From Clostridium sp. KNHs205 (lineage in GTDB: Bacteria > Bacillota > Clostridia > Lachnospirales > Lachnospiraceae), in NCBI RefSeq assembly GCF_000702945.1, contig NZ_JNLE01000003.1, positions 1,287,501 through 1,351,500 on the forward strand: a stretch of 64,000 nt of DNA. The letters are read 5' to 3'. Numbering within the stretch: the stretch's first letter is position 1; every line of letters begins with the position of its first letter. The notes beneath the pieces were generated by a model. That model was not told the DNA's origin and searched no databases. It saw only the letters and a program-made list of their open reading frames with translations. Of the stretch, positions 16,856-25,327 are shown in pieces. The translations under genes and the position numbers were made by a program.

Positions 16856-18076
16856 ATGCCCCAACTTAAACGACTTAAGAATAAATGCAAGAAAATGATC
16901 AAGCGGTTTGGAAAGAAAGCCGTTATGCTTTTATACCGTATTGAAAGTTCAATTCTTCCTATAAATAAGAACATTATTATATTTGAAAGTAACATGGGAC
17001 GAAACTATACCGGTAATCCGAAGGCAATTTATGAGGAAATGGTGAAACAGGGGCTGGATAAAAAGTACCGCTGCTATTTCTTTTTGGATAACATTGCTAC
17101 GGAAATACCAGGCAGTGCCATCAAGCTGAAGCGGACAAGAACACGTTATTTTCTTATAATGGGTATTGCAGGGGTGTGGGTGACCGACTCCAGAATGCCT
17201 AATTATCTGAAAAAGAGAAAAGGGGTTCAGTATATCCAGACCTGGCATGGTACGCCCCTTAAGAAATTAGCCCTTGACATGGATTCTGTTAATATGGCCG
17301 GCGAAACTAATATAGATAAATACAAGAGAAGCTTCTTTATCAATACAAGGACCTGGGATTATCTGTTATCCCAGAATCATTATTCTACCGAAATCTTCAG
17401 AAGAGCCTTTGCCTTTGATAAAAACATGCTGGAAATAGGATATCCGAGAAATGATGTCCTTTTTTACGGTAATAATAATGATTATATCAGTAAATTAAAA
17501 AAGCAGCTGGGTCTTCCGGTGAATAAGAAGATTATCCTATATGCCCCAACCTGGCGGGATAATGAGTATTATACCAAAGGGGCCTATAAGTTTAATACAC
17601 CTATGGATTTTGCCATGATGAAAGCAGAATTCGGAGACGAGTATGTATGTGTGGTGAAATATCATTACCTTGTAAAGGATAATATCGACTGGTCTACATA
17701 CGGCGGTTTTGTATATGAATTCAACATGTGCGAAGATATATCGACCCTGTATCTGGTAGCAGACATTCTGATAACAGACTATTCCTCTGTAATGTTTGAT
17801 TATTCACTGTTAAAAAGGCCTATGTTTTTCTATACTTATGATCTGGAAGAGTATAAGAATAATTTAAGGGGCTTTTATTTTGATTTCCTGGAAGAGGCAC
17901 CCGGACCGATTGTAGGAACTACAGAGGAACTCACAGCAGCCATCAAAAATTATGACAGCAGTAGGTACCAAGACAAGTACAACAATTTCTATAGCAAATA
18001 TAACCACGCTGATGACGGAAAAGCTTCCGCTAAAGTTGTGGAGGTAATTGAGAAAATAATTAGGGGAGAAAGGTAG
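16856..18076 (+). CDS. CDP-glycerol glycerophosphotransferase family protein (TagB/TagF-like)
   Basis: Transfers glycerol-phosphate from CDP-glycerol to a lipid-linked or polymer acceptor at the inner face of the membrane. The conserved QTWHGTPLKKL (catalytic His131), LYAPTWRD (~228-235) and ITDYSSVMFDY (306-316) motifs of the family are all present. A basic, amphipathic N-terminal 25 residues may bind the membrane. 406 residues, the size of a priming or short-chain enzyme. It starts 18 bases after tagD and is followed 8 bases later by a glycosyltransferase. Whether it makes teichoic acid or decorates a surface glycan cannot be told from sequence. Confidence 0.92.
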   Translation: MPQLKRLKNKCKKMIKRFGKKAVMLLYRIESSILPINKNIIIFESNMGRNYTGNPKAIYEEMVKQGLDKKYRCYFFLDNIATEIPGSAIKLKRTRTRYFLIMGIAGVWVTDSRMPNYLKKRKGVQYIQTWHGTPLKKLALDMDSVNMAGETNIDKYKRSFFINTRTWDYLLSQNHYSTEIFRRAFAFDKNMLEIGYPRNDVLFYGNNNDYISKLKKQLGLPVNKKIILYAPTWRDNEYYTKGAYKFNTPMDFAMMKAEFGDEYVCVVKYHYLVKDNIDWSTYGGFVYEFNMCEDISTLYLVADILITDYSSVMFDYSLLKRPMFFYTYDLEEYKNNLRGFYFDFLEEAPGPIVGTTEELTAAIKNYDSSRYQDKYNNFYSKYNHADDGKASAKVVEVIEKIIRGER

Positions 18077-18084
18077 AACTTCCT

Positions 18085-19251
18085 ATGGTTAACAAGTGGA
18101 AAAGCATCTTAAAGATTAAGGTTAAAGGTATCCTGCACAGTGTCCAGGCTAAAACTGAAAAAAGACTTGTAAATTACAGAATATCTAACTATGATGTATC
18201 AGTTATCAGTAATAACAAACCGGAAAAGACCAAACGGATCTTATTTGTGGTAGAGAGAATGGCTAAGTACAGCGGCGGACAGACTTCTATGCTGCGTTTG
18301 GGGACGGAGCTTGCAAAGCTTGGCCATGAGGTGGGGTATGTGGTGTACAAGCCTCAGACTAAGTCTGACATGGAAGAGATTGCCGCAAGCAATCTTACCG
18401 GATATCTTGGAAGAATGTATACCAATAAGCAGTTAGAGGGTATTAAGTCAGATATAGTAGTAGCAACTTCCTGGGATACCGTTGCTTTTGCAAAGAAAAT
18501 ACCCGGTTATAAGATGTACTTTATCCAGGACTATGAACCATATTTCTTTTCCTTTGGTGAACTGTTCTTAATGGCAAAGAAAACCTATGAGCAGGGGCTC
18601 CATATGGTAAGCCTTGGCGCCTGGAATAAAGAGATGATAGAGAAGAACTGTCAGCCCGTATCCCCTGTTGATTCTGTGGAATTCCCTTATGAAAGCGCTG
18701 AATATCCACATTATAAAAGAGACTATGACAGCTACAGTAAGAAGAAAGAAATCGTGGTTGCGGTTTACTTAAAATACTATGGTAAAAGGCTTCCAAACAT
18801 CACCCAGCATATGTTAAAACAGGTGAAGGAGAAGTTCCTGTCGGATGGTATTAAACTAACACTTCTTTATTATGGAGAAGATAAAAGCTTTCGAACCGAA
18901 GGCGGCGAGAACCTTGGTATGCTTACCAAGAAAGAATTGCTCTCCCTGTACCGCAGAGCAGACTTTGGTATGGTCGCTTCCATGAGTAATGTATCCCTGG
19001 TACCTTATGAGATGCTTGCAACAGGACTACCCCTTATTGAATTCGAAGACGGAACCTTTCCTTACTTTTTCCCGGAGGGAAGTGCTTTACTTACATCTCT
19101 GGACCCAGAGGATTTATATATTAAGCTTAAGGAATCCATTAAAAATCCTTCCCTTTTAAAGGAAAGGGATAAGAAGGCGCTTTCTTGCTTAAGTACTTTA
19201 AGCTGGTCAAAAACAGCGAAGCAATTTGAGGAAATACTTAATAGGCTGTAG
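18085..19251 (+). CDS. GT4-type glycosyltransferase, WsaF (rhamnosyltransferase)-like
   Basis: GT-B fold enzyme. The N-terminal domain has SGGQTSMLRLGTELAKLGHEV, and YFIQDYEPYFF (around 147-157) is the segment characteristic of WsaF-like rhamnan transferases. The C-terminal domain has the MVASMSNVSLVPYEMLATGLPLIEF nucleotide-sugar site. 388 residues. The donor sugar is probably a deoxyhexose by family resemblance, but this is not certain. It sits between two CDP-glycerol transferase genes, so the cluster probably builds a sugar polymer substituted with glycerol phosphate. Confidence 0.82.
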   Translation: MVNKWKSILKIKVKGILHSVQAKTEKRLVNYRISNYDVSVISNNKPEKTKRILFVVERMAKYSGGQTSMLRLGTELAKLGHEVGYVVYKPQTKSDMEEIAASNLTGYLGRMYTNKQLEGIKSDIVVATSWDTVAFAKKIPGYKMYFIQDYEPYFFSFGELFLMAKKTYEQGLHMVSLGAWNKEMIEKNCQPVSPVDSVEFPYESAEYPHYKRDYDSYSKKKEIVVAVYLKYYGKRLPNITQHMLKQVKEKFLSDGIKLTLLYYGEDKSFRTEGGENLGMLTKKELLSLYRRADFGMVASMSNVSLVPYEMLATGLPLIEFEDGTFPYFFPEGSALLTSLDPEDLYIKLKESIKNPSLLKERDKKALSCLSTLSWSKTAKQFEEILNRL

Positions 19252-19432
19252 GGTGTTTGAAAAATCTTGTGCCTGTATGGATTTCCACTTAGAGGAAGGC
19301 AGCTTGCGTGAGACCGTAAACAGTCTTTTGGGGGTGTATTGGTGCTGCCTTTCCAGAATGAAACGTAAGTATATTCCAAAGTGGTGCGGTCAGAACGACA
19401 CACCATGGTTTTTCATACACGCTCAATTAGTA

Positions 19433-19475
19433 ATCAGGCATAAAAATGTTACCCTATAGCATTTTTATGCCTGAT
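19433..19475. repeat. 16-bp perfect inverted repeat in a structured intergenic gap
   Basis: ATCAGGCATAAAAATG (19433-19448) is repeated inverted at 19460-19475 around an 11-base loop. There is no clear U-run on either side. The whole 19252-19528 gap contains more partial inverted pairs: GGAAGGCAGC near 19305 with GCTGCCTTTCC near 19350, and TTTGAAAAATC near 19257 with a TTTTTCATACAC segment near 19411. It may be a degenerate long-hairpin repeat followed by a bidirectional terminator. Confidence 0.5.
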
Positions 19476-19528
19476 AAGGTTTGAGCTTTTATAATCAGCT
19501 TATCAATTTAAAATGAGAGGTTAAAGCC

Positions 19529-20725
19529 ATGGCTTTGCGTGAACAGTTAAAAAAGTTATCACCGGAATGGGGAATAAAAGTATATAAGAAGGTCAGATAT
19601 CTGTCTATAACAGCCCTTTTCGGACTGTTTCGTTTATTGCCCATACAGAAAAATAAAGTTGTTATATGTAATGTCTGGGGTTTCGGTGACAATGCAAAAT
19701 ATGTGACGGAAGAGCTGGCAGCAAGGCACAGAAAAGAACTGGACCTGATTTTTATCACCAATCATCCGGAGACTGCCGGCGCACCAAAGGGCGTCACCGT
19801 GTATAAGAGCAATAGTATCAAAGCAATCTTAAGCCTTGCAACAGCCAGAGTATGGCTTGATAATAACCGTAAGGAAAGCTATATAAAGAAGCGAAGAAGG
19901 CAATACTACATTCAGACCTGGCACGGTGGAATTGCACTGAAGAAAATAGAAAAAGACTATGCAGATCACCTTGGAAAAGCTTATATAAAGAATGCGAAAA
20001 GGGATTCGGCCATGACAGACCTTTATATCTCCAACAGTGATTTCTGCACGAAAATGTACCGCAGAAGCTTCTGGTATAAGGGGCCAATCTTAGAATGCGG
20101 AAGTCCCAGAAATGATATTCTTATTAATCCCAGAAAGGGTATCGGGAATCGTTTAAGAAAAGAGCTTGGTATAGGCAAAGAGACAAAGATAGCTCTTTAT
20201 GCACCAACCTACAGAGAAGGAAAAGATAATGTGGCAGCCTATTCTCTTGAATATGACAGGTTGATTTCTGTACTTACAGAGAAATTTGGCGGCAGTTGGA
20301 CTATAGCTGTCAGGCTTCATCCGCTTGTAGCGGCTCAAAGCAATGCTCTTAAGTATGGCAAAGGGGTTATTAATGCATCCTATTACCGGGATATCTACGA
20401 GCTGATGTCTGAAAGTGATGTCCTTATTACGGATTATTCCAACATCATGTTTGAATTTTCCTTTACCGGTAAACCGGTATTTTTATATGCATCCGATATG
20501 AAAGAATACGATGATGGCAGGGGATTTTATTTTGACTATGCTTCACTTCCTTATGACAAAGCAGAAAATATGGGGCAGCTGGAAAGCAGTATCTTAGAAT
20601 TTAATGGTACTCATTATGAGAATAGGGTCAATGGGTTTTTTAAGGGGCTGGTGCTTTATGAAGACGGATTGGCGTCTAAAACTGTTGCTGATAAAATAAT
20701 AGAAGTGGTGGGTGCACAAAAGTGA
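19529..20725 (+). CDS. CDP-glycerol glycerophosphotransferase family protein (second copy)
   Basis: Same family as the gene at 16856 but clearly diverged. It has YIQTWHGGIALKKI (His132), LYAPTYREGKD and ITDYSNIMFEFSF motifs, and HGG replaces HGT. 398 residues with a basic N-terminus. Expected to transfer glycerol-phosphate (or a related CDP-polyol) onto the growing surface polymer. It lies 277 bases after the glycosyltransferase, separated by a strong inverted repeat, so it may have its own transcript. RBS GAGAGG before the ATG. Confidence 0.9.
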   Translation: MALREQLKKLSPEWGIKVYKKVRYLSITALFGLFRLLPIQKNKVVICNVWGFGDNAKYVTEELAARHRKELDLIFITNHPETAGAPKGVTVYKSNSIKAILSLATARVWLDNNRKESYIKKRRRQYYIQTWHGGIALKKIEKDYADHLGKAYIKNAKRDSAMTDLYISNSDFCTKMYRRSFWYKGPILECGSPRNDILINPRKGIGNRLRKELGIGKETKIALYAPTYREGKDNVAAYSLEYDRLISVLTEKFGGSWTIAVRLHPLVAAQSNALKYGKGVINASYYRDIYELMSESDVLITDYSNIMFEFSFTGKPVFLYASDMKEYDDGRGFYFDYASLPYDKAENMGQLESSILEFNGTHYENRVNGFFKGLVLYEDGLASKTVADKIIEVVGAQK

Positions 20726-20783
20726 AATTGATTGATAAAGGGTTAGTATGTATGGGGTTAAGGGAAGTCTTTGGCAATGGGAC

Positions 20784-20996
20784 GGAAATTAGTGTAAAAT
20801 AGAAAGACGCATACTTCGATTGCAAGGTATAAGAAGTCCTAATTCTCTGAATATTTTGTGCTTGACATAAGGTAAAACAGATAACTCGCTTCGCTCAAAC
20901 AATCTGTTTTACCTTATAGCACAAAATTTTCAGAGAAAAGGACTTCTAATACCTTTCCATAGGCGTATGCGCCTTTTCTATTTTGTACTAATTTCC
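20784..20996. repeat. Long-hairpin repeat element, copy 1 (213 bp)
   Basis: The whole stretch folds on itself. The ends GGAAATTAGT and ACTAATTTCC pair, followed inward by AAAATAGAAA/TTTCTATTTT, AAGGTAT/ATACCTT, AGAAGTCCT/AGGACTTCT, TCTCTGA/TCAGAGA, TTTTGTGC/GCACAAAA and ATAAGGTAAAACAGAT/ATCTGTTTTACCTTAT. The apex holds ACTCGCTTCGCTCA. A close copy lies at 24602-24816 on the same strand. No reading frame fits. It sits between the convergent genes at 19529 (+) and 21067 (-). Confidence 0.9.
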
Positions 20997-21066
20997 TGTA
21001 TATTGGGATGGCATGCCTTTCGTAAATCTACACCATTGAATTGGAATTTGTACTTTCAAAATGAAT

Positions 21067-21654
21067 TTATCCTAGAAATCCAAAAGTATTATTAACATCA
21101 TTTTTACTAAAAGTTCGAATCGCCATTCTATACATTGCTTTTGCATGGATTCTATCATGCCATAGAAAACGTCTTAACATCTTTCGTACAGACCTTAATT
21201 CATCATAACTTCCTACAACAATAGGATTACTTAAAAATTCGGTAGTCTGTTCCAAAAGTTCAAATCCTCTATTGCGACATTCGTATATTGTACCTTCATT
21301 ATTTACGTCAATACCAATCTCTCCAAAATAGTAGGCGTTGACATTCTTTGTATGTTCATACATCTCCTGTGCTGTTCTTGGTACATTTCCATAAAATGTA
21401 GTTCTAAATTGCAAACAGTTAGTGTTTTTGTCAGGAATAGATAAGTATAGTGAATAGAAGTCCATGGCAGACTTCAATACGAATTCTTTTAGATTCAAAT
21501 ATTCTTCTACTGACAACGGTTTTCTTTTTATTTCTTCTTGCATTTTCTTTATTGCAATATCTCTGTTCGAACCTCTTGTAAATGCCCCAACATAATCCAC
21601 AGAATATAGCAGTGAATCGTCACCATTATGCTCCCAAACGCACTTAATTATAAT
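21067..21654 (-). CDS. DinB-like protein with HicB-like N-terminus; start codon unusual
   Basis: The C-terminal half looks like the DinB/YfiT four-helix fold. It has a histidine-plus-aromatic segment (YEHTKNVNAYYFGEIG) and the LWHDRIHAKAMYRMA helix with a HxxxH pair that would bind a metal. The first canonical start is GTG at 21600. However, the frame stays open and protein-like upstream (IIIKCVWEHNGDDSLLYS, to 21652), giving a HicB-like strand pattern that ends in GAFTRGSN. The only good ribosome binding site, AGGAG (21665-21669), points to this upstream stretch, where the candidate first codons are ATT or ATA, not ATG. Function unknown. No neighbour on the same strand is close enough for an operon. 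Confidence 0.6.
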   Translation of the reverse strand: MIIKCVWEHNGDDSLLYSVDYVGAFTRGSNRDIAIKKMQEEIKRKPLSVEEYLNLKEFVLKSAMDFYSLYLSIPDKNTNCLQFRTTFYGNVPRTAQEMYEHTKNVNAYYFGEIGIDVNNEGTIYECRNRGFELLEQTTEFLSNPIVVGSYDELRSVRKMLRRFLWHDRIHAKAMYRMAIRTFSKNDVNNTFGFLG

Positions 21655-21783
21655 ATATCTACCGCTCCTGCAAATTCAGATTTATTAAAGAATACCATAA
21701 GCAAGGATAAAAATATAGTATTGATTATTTTTGCACAATTATTTAGATTATTTTTTTATTAATTGGATTTGTCTATAGTCTAA

Positions 21784-21808
21784 GGACCACCAGCTAAGCT
21801 GGTGGTCC
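21784..21808. terminator. Strong GC hairpin, terminator of the LCP operon
   Basis: GGACCACCAGC-TAA-GCTGGTGGTCC, an 11-bp perfect stem. It lies 46 bases past the LCP gene stop on the minus strand. The U-run is poor on that strand (TTAGACTA) and better on the plus strand (TGATTTTTG), so the direction is uncertain. Confidence 0.65.
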
Positions 21809-21853
21809 TGATTTTTGTGAAAATAATTATCAGAGATTAATAGATTTATTTCA

Positions 21854-22885
21854 TCAATTGTTATCAGTAATTTGCTTTAATTCTGCACTGATCTCCTTCA
21901 CTTTATCAGAAGGAGCATAATCTGTTGTTTCAAAGAGGAACTGATGAAGTTGTGTTACATTTGCAACTAAATCTACCGGAAATACATAGGATACTTTGTG
22001 ATAGGTAAATGCTCTTTTATCAAAAGGGAAGCCGGTTTCATCTACAATATCATAGGACATGATATCCTTGGCAAGCAGTAACAGCTTTGTGGAGTCCAGA
22101 TTGGTTTGGATCATTGGTAATATCTTGTCCAAGATGGAATTTATGGTTATAAGATCTGCGGTTTTTGCTTTCTCGAATATCTTCTGGATTACTATTCGCT
22201 GTCTTTCAGCTCTCTTAAAGTCATCACCTTTGGTATAGCGGATTCTTGCATAGGCTGTAGCATGAGTACCGTTTACTACCTGTGTTCCGGCTGATTTTAG
22301 CTTGCCCACATTGGTACCGTTAATTTTGTTCAGTTCCTTGGTGTATCCATTTACATACTTTAATTCTTCTTTTGTTATATCAAGAGAGATACCTCCCAGC
22401 AGGTCGATTACCTCAGTTACTGCCTTGAAGTTAACCGTTACATATTCCTTTACATCCAGATCAAAGTTGGTATTGATGGTATTAAGCGCCAATGGATAAC
22501 CACCGCGGAAATATGCGGCATTAATCTTATTGAAAGCATTATCTTCATCCGGTATCTTGGAATAGGTATCACGGAAAATGGAAGCCAGTTTAACATCTTT
22601 GGTCTTATTGTTTATACTTACGATTACGATGGTATCTGAATGGGTACCCTGTTTTACGGAATTGTCTCTGGAGTCCACGCCGAACACGGCTATATTACGG
22701 TATCCTTCCATATCTTCATTATCCGGATTGTTGGTAACGATGGAGGAATCTCCGGATTTATCTACCTGCATTTTGGAAGCCTTCCAGAAATAGTAACCTA
22801 CACTGACAACCAGAAGCAGCAGTATCAAATCAAATATAATAACAACTTTCGTCTTAAAGCGCTTTCTTTTCTTTTTTACAGCCAT
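21854..22885 (-). CDS. LytR-CpsA-Psr (LCP) family ligase
   Basis: Attaches undecaprenyl-linked glycopolymers to peptidoglycan on the outer face of the membrane. After a basic start there is one membrane helix (about 13-33). The LCP domain follows: NIAVFGVDSRD, GTHSDTIVIVSI, ASIFRDTYSKI, KINAAYFRGG, LLGGISLDI and ATAYARIRYTKGDDFKRAERQR, with the conserved Asp and Arg residues of the pyrophosphate-binding pocket. 343 residues is usual. It lies 62 bases downstream of the polyprenyl-phosphate sugar transferase on the same strand. That pairs polymer initiation with final attachment; the polymer may be the one made by the cluster at 16.4-20.7 kb. Confidence 0.94.
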   Translation of the reverse strand: MAVKKKRKRFKTKVVIIFDLILLLLVVSVGYYFWKASKMQVDKSGDSSIVTNNPDNEDMEGYRNIAVFGVDSRDNSVKQGTHSDTIVIVSINNKTKDVKLASIFRDTYSKIPDEDNAFNKINAAYFRGGYPLALNTINTNFDLDVKEYVTVNFKAVTEVIDLLGGISLDITKEELKYVNGYTKELNKINGTNVGKLKSAGTQVVNGTHATAYARIRYTKGDDFKRAERQRIVIQKIFEKAKTADLITINSILDKILPMIQTNLDSTKLLLLAKDIMSYDIVDETGFPFDKRAFTYHKVSYVFPVDLVANVTQLHQFLFETTDYAPSDKVKEISAELKQITDNN

Positions 22886-22947
22886 AACATTTACCTTTCT
22901 TTTCCGGAGTGCAAGTGAAAACCTGATTAGCTTTCAGTCACGACCCC

Positions 22948-24366
22948 TTAATAAGCATTTTTGTTTACAAAACCATGGAAGATGGTCAGAAATAATATCT
23001 TAAAGTCCAGTCCAAGTGTCCAGTTCTCTATATAATACAAGTCGCAGTCTATTCGCTTACGAATCGAGGTGTCTCCGCGGAAACCATTTATCTGAGCCCA
23101 GCCGGTTATACCAGGCTGTACCTGATGCTTTATCATGTATCTTGGAATTTCTTCCTTGAACTTCTCTACAAAAAAGGGACGTTCTGGCCTGGGTCCCACA
23201 AGGCTCATTTCACCTTTCAGTACATTGAATAACTGCGGTAATTCATCGATGCTGGTTTTTCGGATAAACTTGCCGATCTTTGTTACCCTTGGATCATTAA
23301 AGGTTGTCCAGGCTTTCTTTTCCTTGGATTCGTGCTGAAGCTCCATGGAGCGGAATTTATACATCTTGAATTCCTTATTGTGCTTTCCTATACGAACCTG
23401 GGTAAAGATAATTGGTCCGCTGGAAGTAGCTTTGATTATAAGGGCTACAATAATCATTGGAATTGAAAAAAGCAGTAATGCAAAAATACCACCAAAGATA
23501 TCCACGGCCCTTTTCATGATTCGGTTTACAAAATTGGTAAGAGGTACATTTCGGATATTGATAACCGGCAGTCCGTCTAAGTCCTCCGTATAAGGGATGG
23601 TGGGTAAAAGGTCCTGGTAATCCGGAATGAATTTGGTATGTACTCCCGACTTCTCGCATAAATTAACGATTCTTGACAGCTTCGAATACTCATCGATACT
23701 AAGAGTAATACCGATCTCATCCAGTTTATTCATTTGGAGTAATTCTGACAGATCTTCAATGGAGCCAATAACTTTTATGCCTTTATAGTTTGTATCACTG
23801 CCTACATTGTCGTCCAGAATACCATATATGGCATATCCCCAATGAGGATTGGCAAGGAGCCTGTCGATGTAGGATTGAGCCGCTCTGCTGTAACCGACCA
23901 ATAGTACCTTTTTCTGGTTGTAACCTTTCTTTCTCGCAGCACTTTGAATGCAGCTGACAATCAAACGGTAGATCAGATCCAATAGTATATTAACTACAAA
24001 AAAGATAAATATCAGATAACGGGAATAATGGCTTTCATTGGTTGCATATAAAAGGAAGGTAAAGTATAATGTACCTAATATATTTGCCTTGAAGATATTC
24101 CACATGGTAAGTCTTTTGCTTTGAATAGGACTTGCACTGTACAACCCGCAAATATAATAAACGACTAAATACCCCGGTACTAACAGATATAATATTCTAA
24201 TATATATAAAAATATCGTAGTAACCCGCATTGGGGTCAAAATGTACAAGATACCGTAACGGAGTAAAAAAACGAAGGTAATAGGTAAGTATATATGCCAA
24301 AATCAGGATAATGCCATCAGCTACAACATTTATTCGGTTTAAAGTCTTTTCATTGTCTTTTATCAT
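22948..24366 (-). CDS. Undecaprenyl-phosphate sugar phosphotransferase (WbaP/CpsE type)
   Basis: Starts surface-polymer synthesis by moving a sugar-1-phosphate from a nucleotide sugar onto undecaprenyl phosphate. The N-terminal ~140 residues hold four or five membrane helices. A nucleotide-binding-like CoA_binding_3 domain follows (KKVLLVGYSRAAQ, ~153-165). The C-terminal catalytic domain (about 281-472) has MKRAVDIFGG, MYKFRSM, TKIGKFIRKTSIDELPQL and GEMSLVGPRPERPFF, all family signatures. 472 residues, full length. First gene of a two-gene minus-strand operon with the LCP ligase. Confidence 0.95.
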   Translation of the reverse strand: MIKDNEKTLNRINVVADGIILILAYILTYYLRFFTPLRYLVHFDPNAGYYDIFIYIRILYLLVPGYLVVYYICGLYSASPIQSKRLTMWNIFKANILGTLYFTFLLYATNESHYSRYLIFIFFVVNILLDLIYRLIVSCIQSAARKKGYNQKKVLLVGYSRAAQSYIDRLLANPHWGYAIYGILDDNVGSDTNYKGIKVIGSIEDLSELLQMNKLDEIGITLSIDEYSKLSRIVNLCEKSGVHTKFIPDYQDLLPTIPYTEDLDGLPVINIRNVPLTNFVNRIMKRAVDIFGGIFALLLFSIPMIIVALIIKATSSGPIIFTQVRIGKHNKEFKMYKFRSMELQHESKEKKAWTTFNDPRVTKIGKFIRKTSIDELPQLFNVLKGEMSLVGPRPERPFFVEKFKEEIPRYMIKHQVQPGITGWAQINGFRGDTSIRKRIDCDLYYIENWTLGLDFKILFLTIFHGFVNKNAY

Positions 24367-24601
24367 TCAAAACTCCATTGCCCAACGGCATTTTTCTTGG
24401 TTTCTTTAATTTAATTTTGTCCTTAAATGACATTATTATAATACATGATTGAAAGAATTTCCACAATACAAAATTTTCTTAATATTTAACTGAAATTCTT
24501 AAGATTCATTTAGGGAGGGGTTGTGAAATCAATGTATTGGAAAAGTGCAGATACATTTAAATATAATTGGAGGAAAAAGGGTGGGTTATTAACGAGGGGA
24601 C

Positions 24602-24816
24602 GGGGAATTGCACAAAATAGAAAGAACTCATGCTTCGATTACAAGGTATAAGAAGCCCTAATTTCTCTGAATATTTTGTGCTTGGCATAATGCAAAACAG
24701 ATAACTCGCTACGCTCAGACAATCTGTTTTACATTATAGCACAAAAGATTCAGAGAAAAGGGCTTCTAATACCTTTCCATAGGCGCATTCGTTCTTTCTA
24801 TTTTGTGCAACTCCCC
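24602..24816. repeat. Long-hairpin repeat element, copy 2 (215 bp)
   Basis: Same architecture and most of the same sequence as the copy at 20784-20996, in the same orientation. Several stem positions differ from copy 1 but are changed on both arms so that pairing is kept: GGGG/CCCC at the ends instead of GGAA/TTCC, AGCCCT/AGGGCT instead of AGTCCT/AGGACT, AATG/CATT instead of AAGG/CCTT. It lies in the 960-base gap upstream of both the minus-strand sugar transferase and htrA. Confidence 0.9.
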
Positions 24817-24841
24817 TGAAATCGTATGTTATCATTTGGAT

Positions 24842-25154
24842 GTATGATTATGTGAGGTATGATTATAGCAGTTATCGTTATGGCAGTTATGATTATGTGA
24901 GTTATGATTAATTCAGTTATGGTTTTGGCAGTTATGATTATGTGAGTTATGATTATTCAGTTATGGTTTTGGCAGTTATGATTATGTGAGTTATGATTAA
25001 TTCAGTTATGGTTTTGGCAGTTATGATTATGTGAGTTATGATTAATTCAGTTATGGTTTTGGCAGTTATGATTATGTGTGTTATGATTATTCAGTTATGG
25101 TTTTGGCAGTTGTAATTATATGTGTTATGAATATTAAGTATGGTTTTGTCCAGT
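24842..25154. repeat. 45-bp tandem repeat built from three 15-bp sub-repeats
   Basis: Five clear units start at 24887, 24932, 24976, 25021 and 25066 (spacings 45, 44, 45, 45), with one degenerate unit on each side. The unit consists of TTATGATTATGTGAG, TTATGATTAATTCAG and TTATGGTTTTGGCAG, three related 15-mers. All plus-strand frames contain stops and the 44-base unit shifts any frame, so it is not coding. It ends about 170 bases before htrA. Confidence 0.92.
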
Positions 25155-25327
25155 TATTGTTTTGACAATTTATCTTTTCAGTTTATTGATAAAAAATTTG
25201 TATTTTATATTTTATTCTTCACAGACTCTACACAAAATACTGATAGAATGATGTCGTAAATCAATAAGCTAGATGAAGGAAGAAAGCATCTAATAAAGAA
25301 AGTAATAAATAAGGAAGGTGAACAACT

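Noticed and set aside
20784..20996. Ordinary intrinsic terminator between convergent genes
   Set aside because: The stem spans more than 90 bp per arm, is repeated elsewhere in a non-convergent gap and lacks a terminal U-run.
24842..25154. Repetitive surface-protein coding sequence
   Set aside because: Stops occur in every plus-strand frame; the one open minus-strand frame (from the 45-bp unit) is broken by a 44-base unit and has no start signals.
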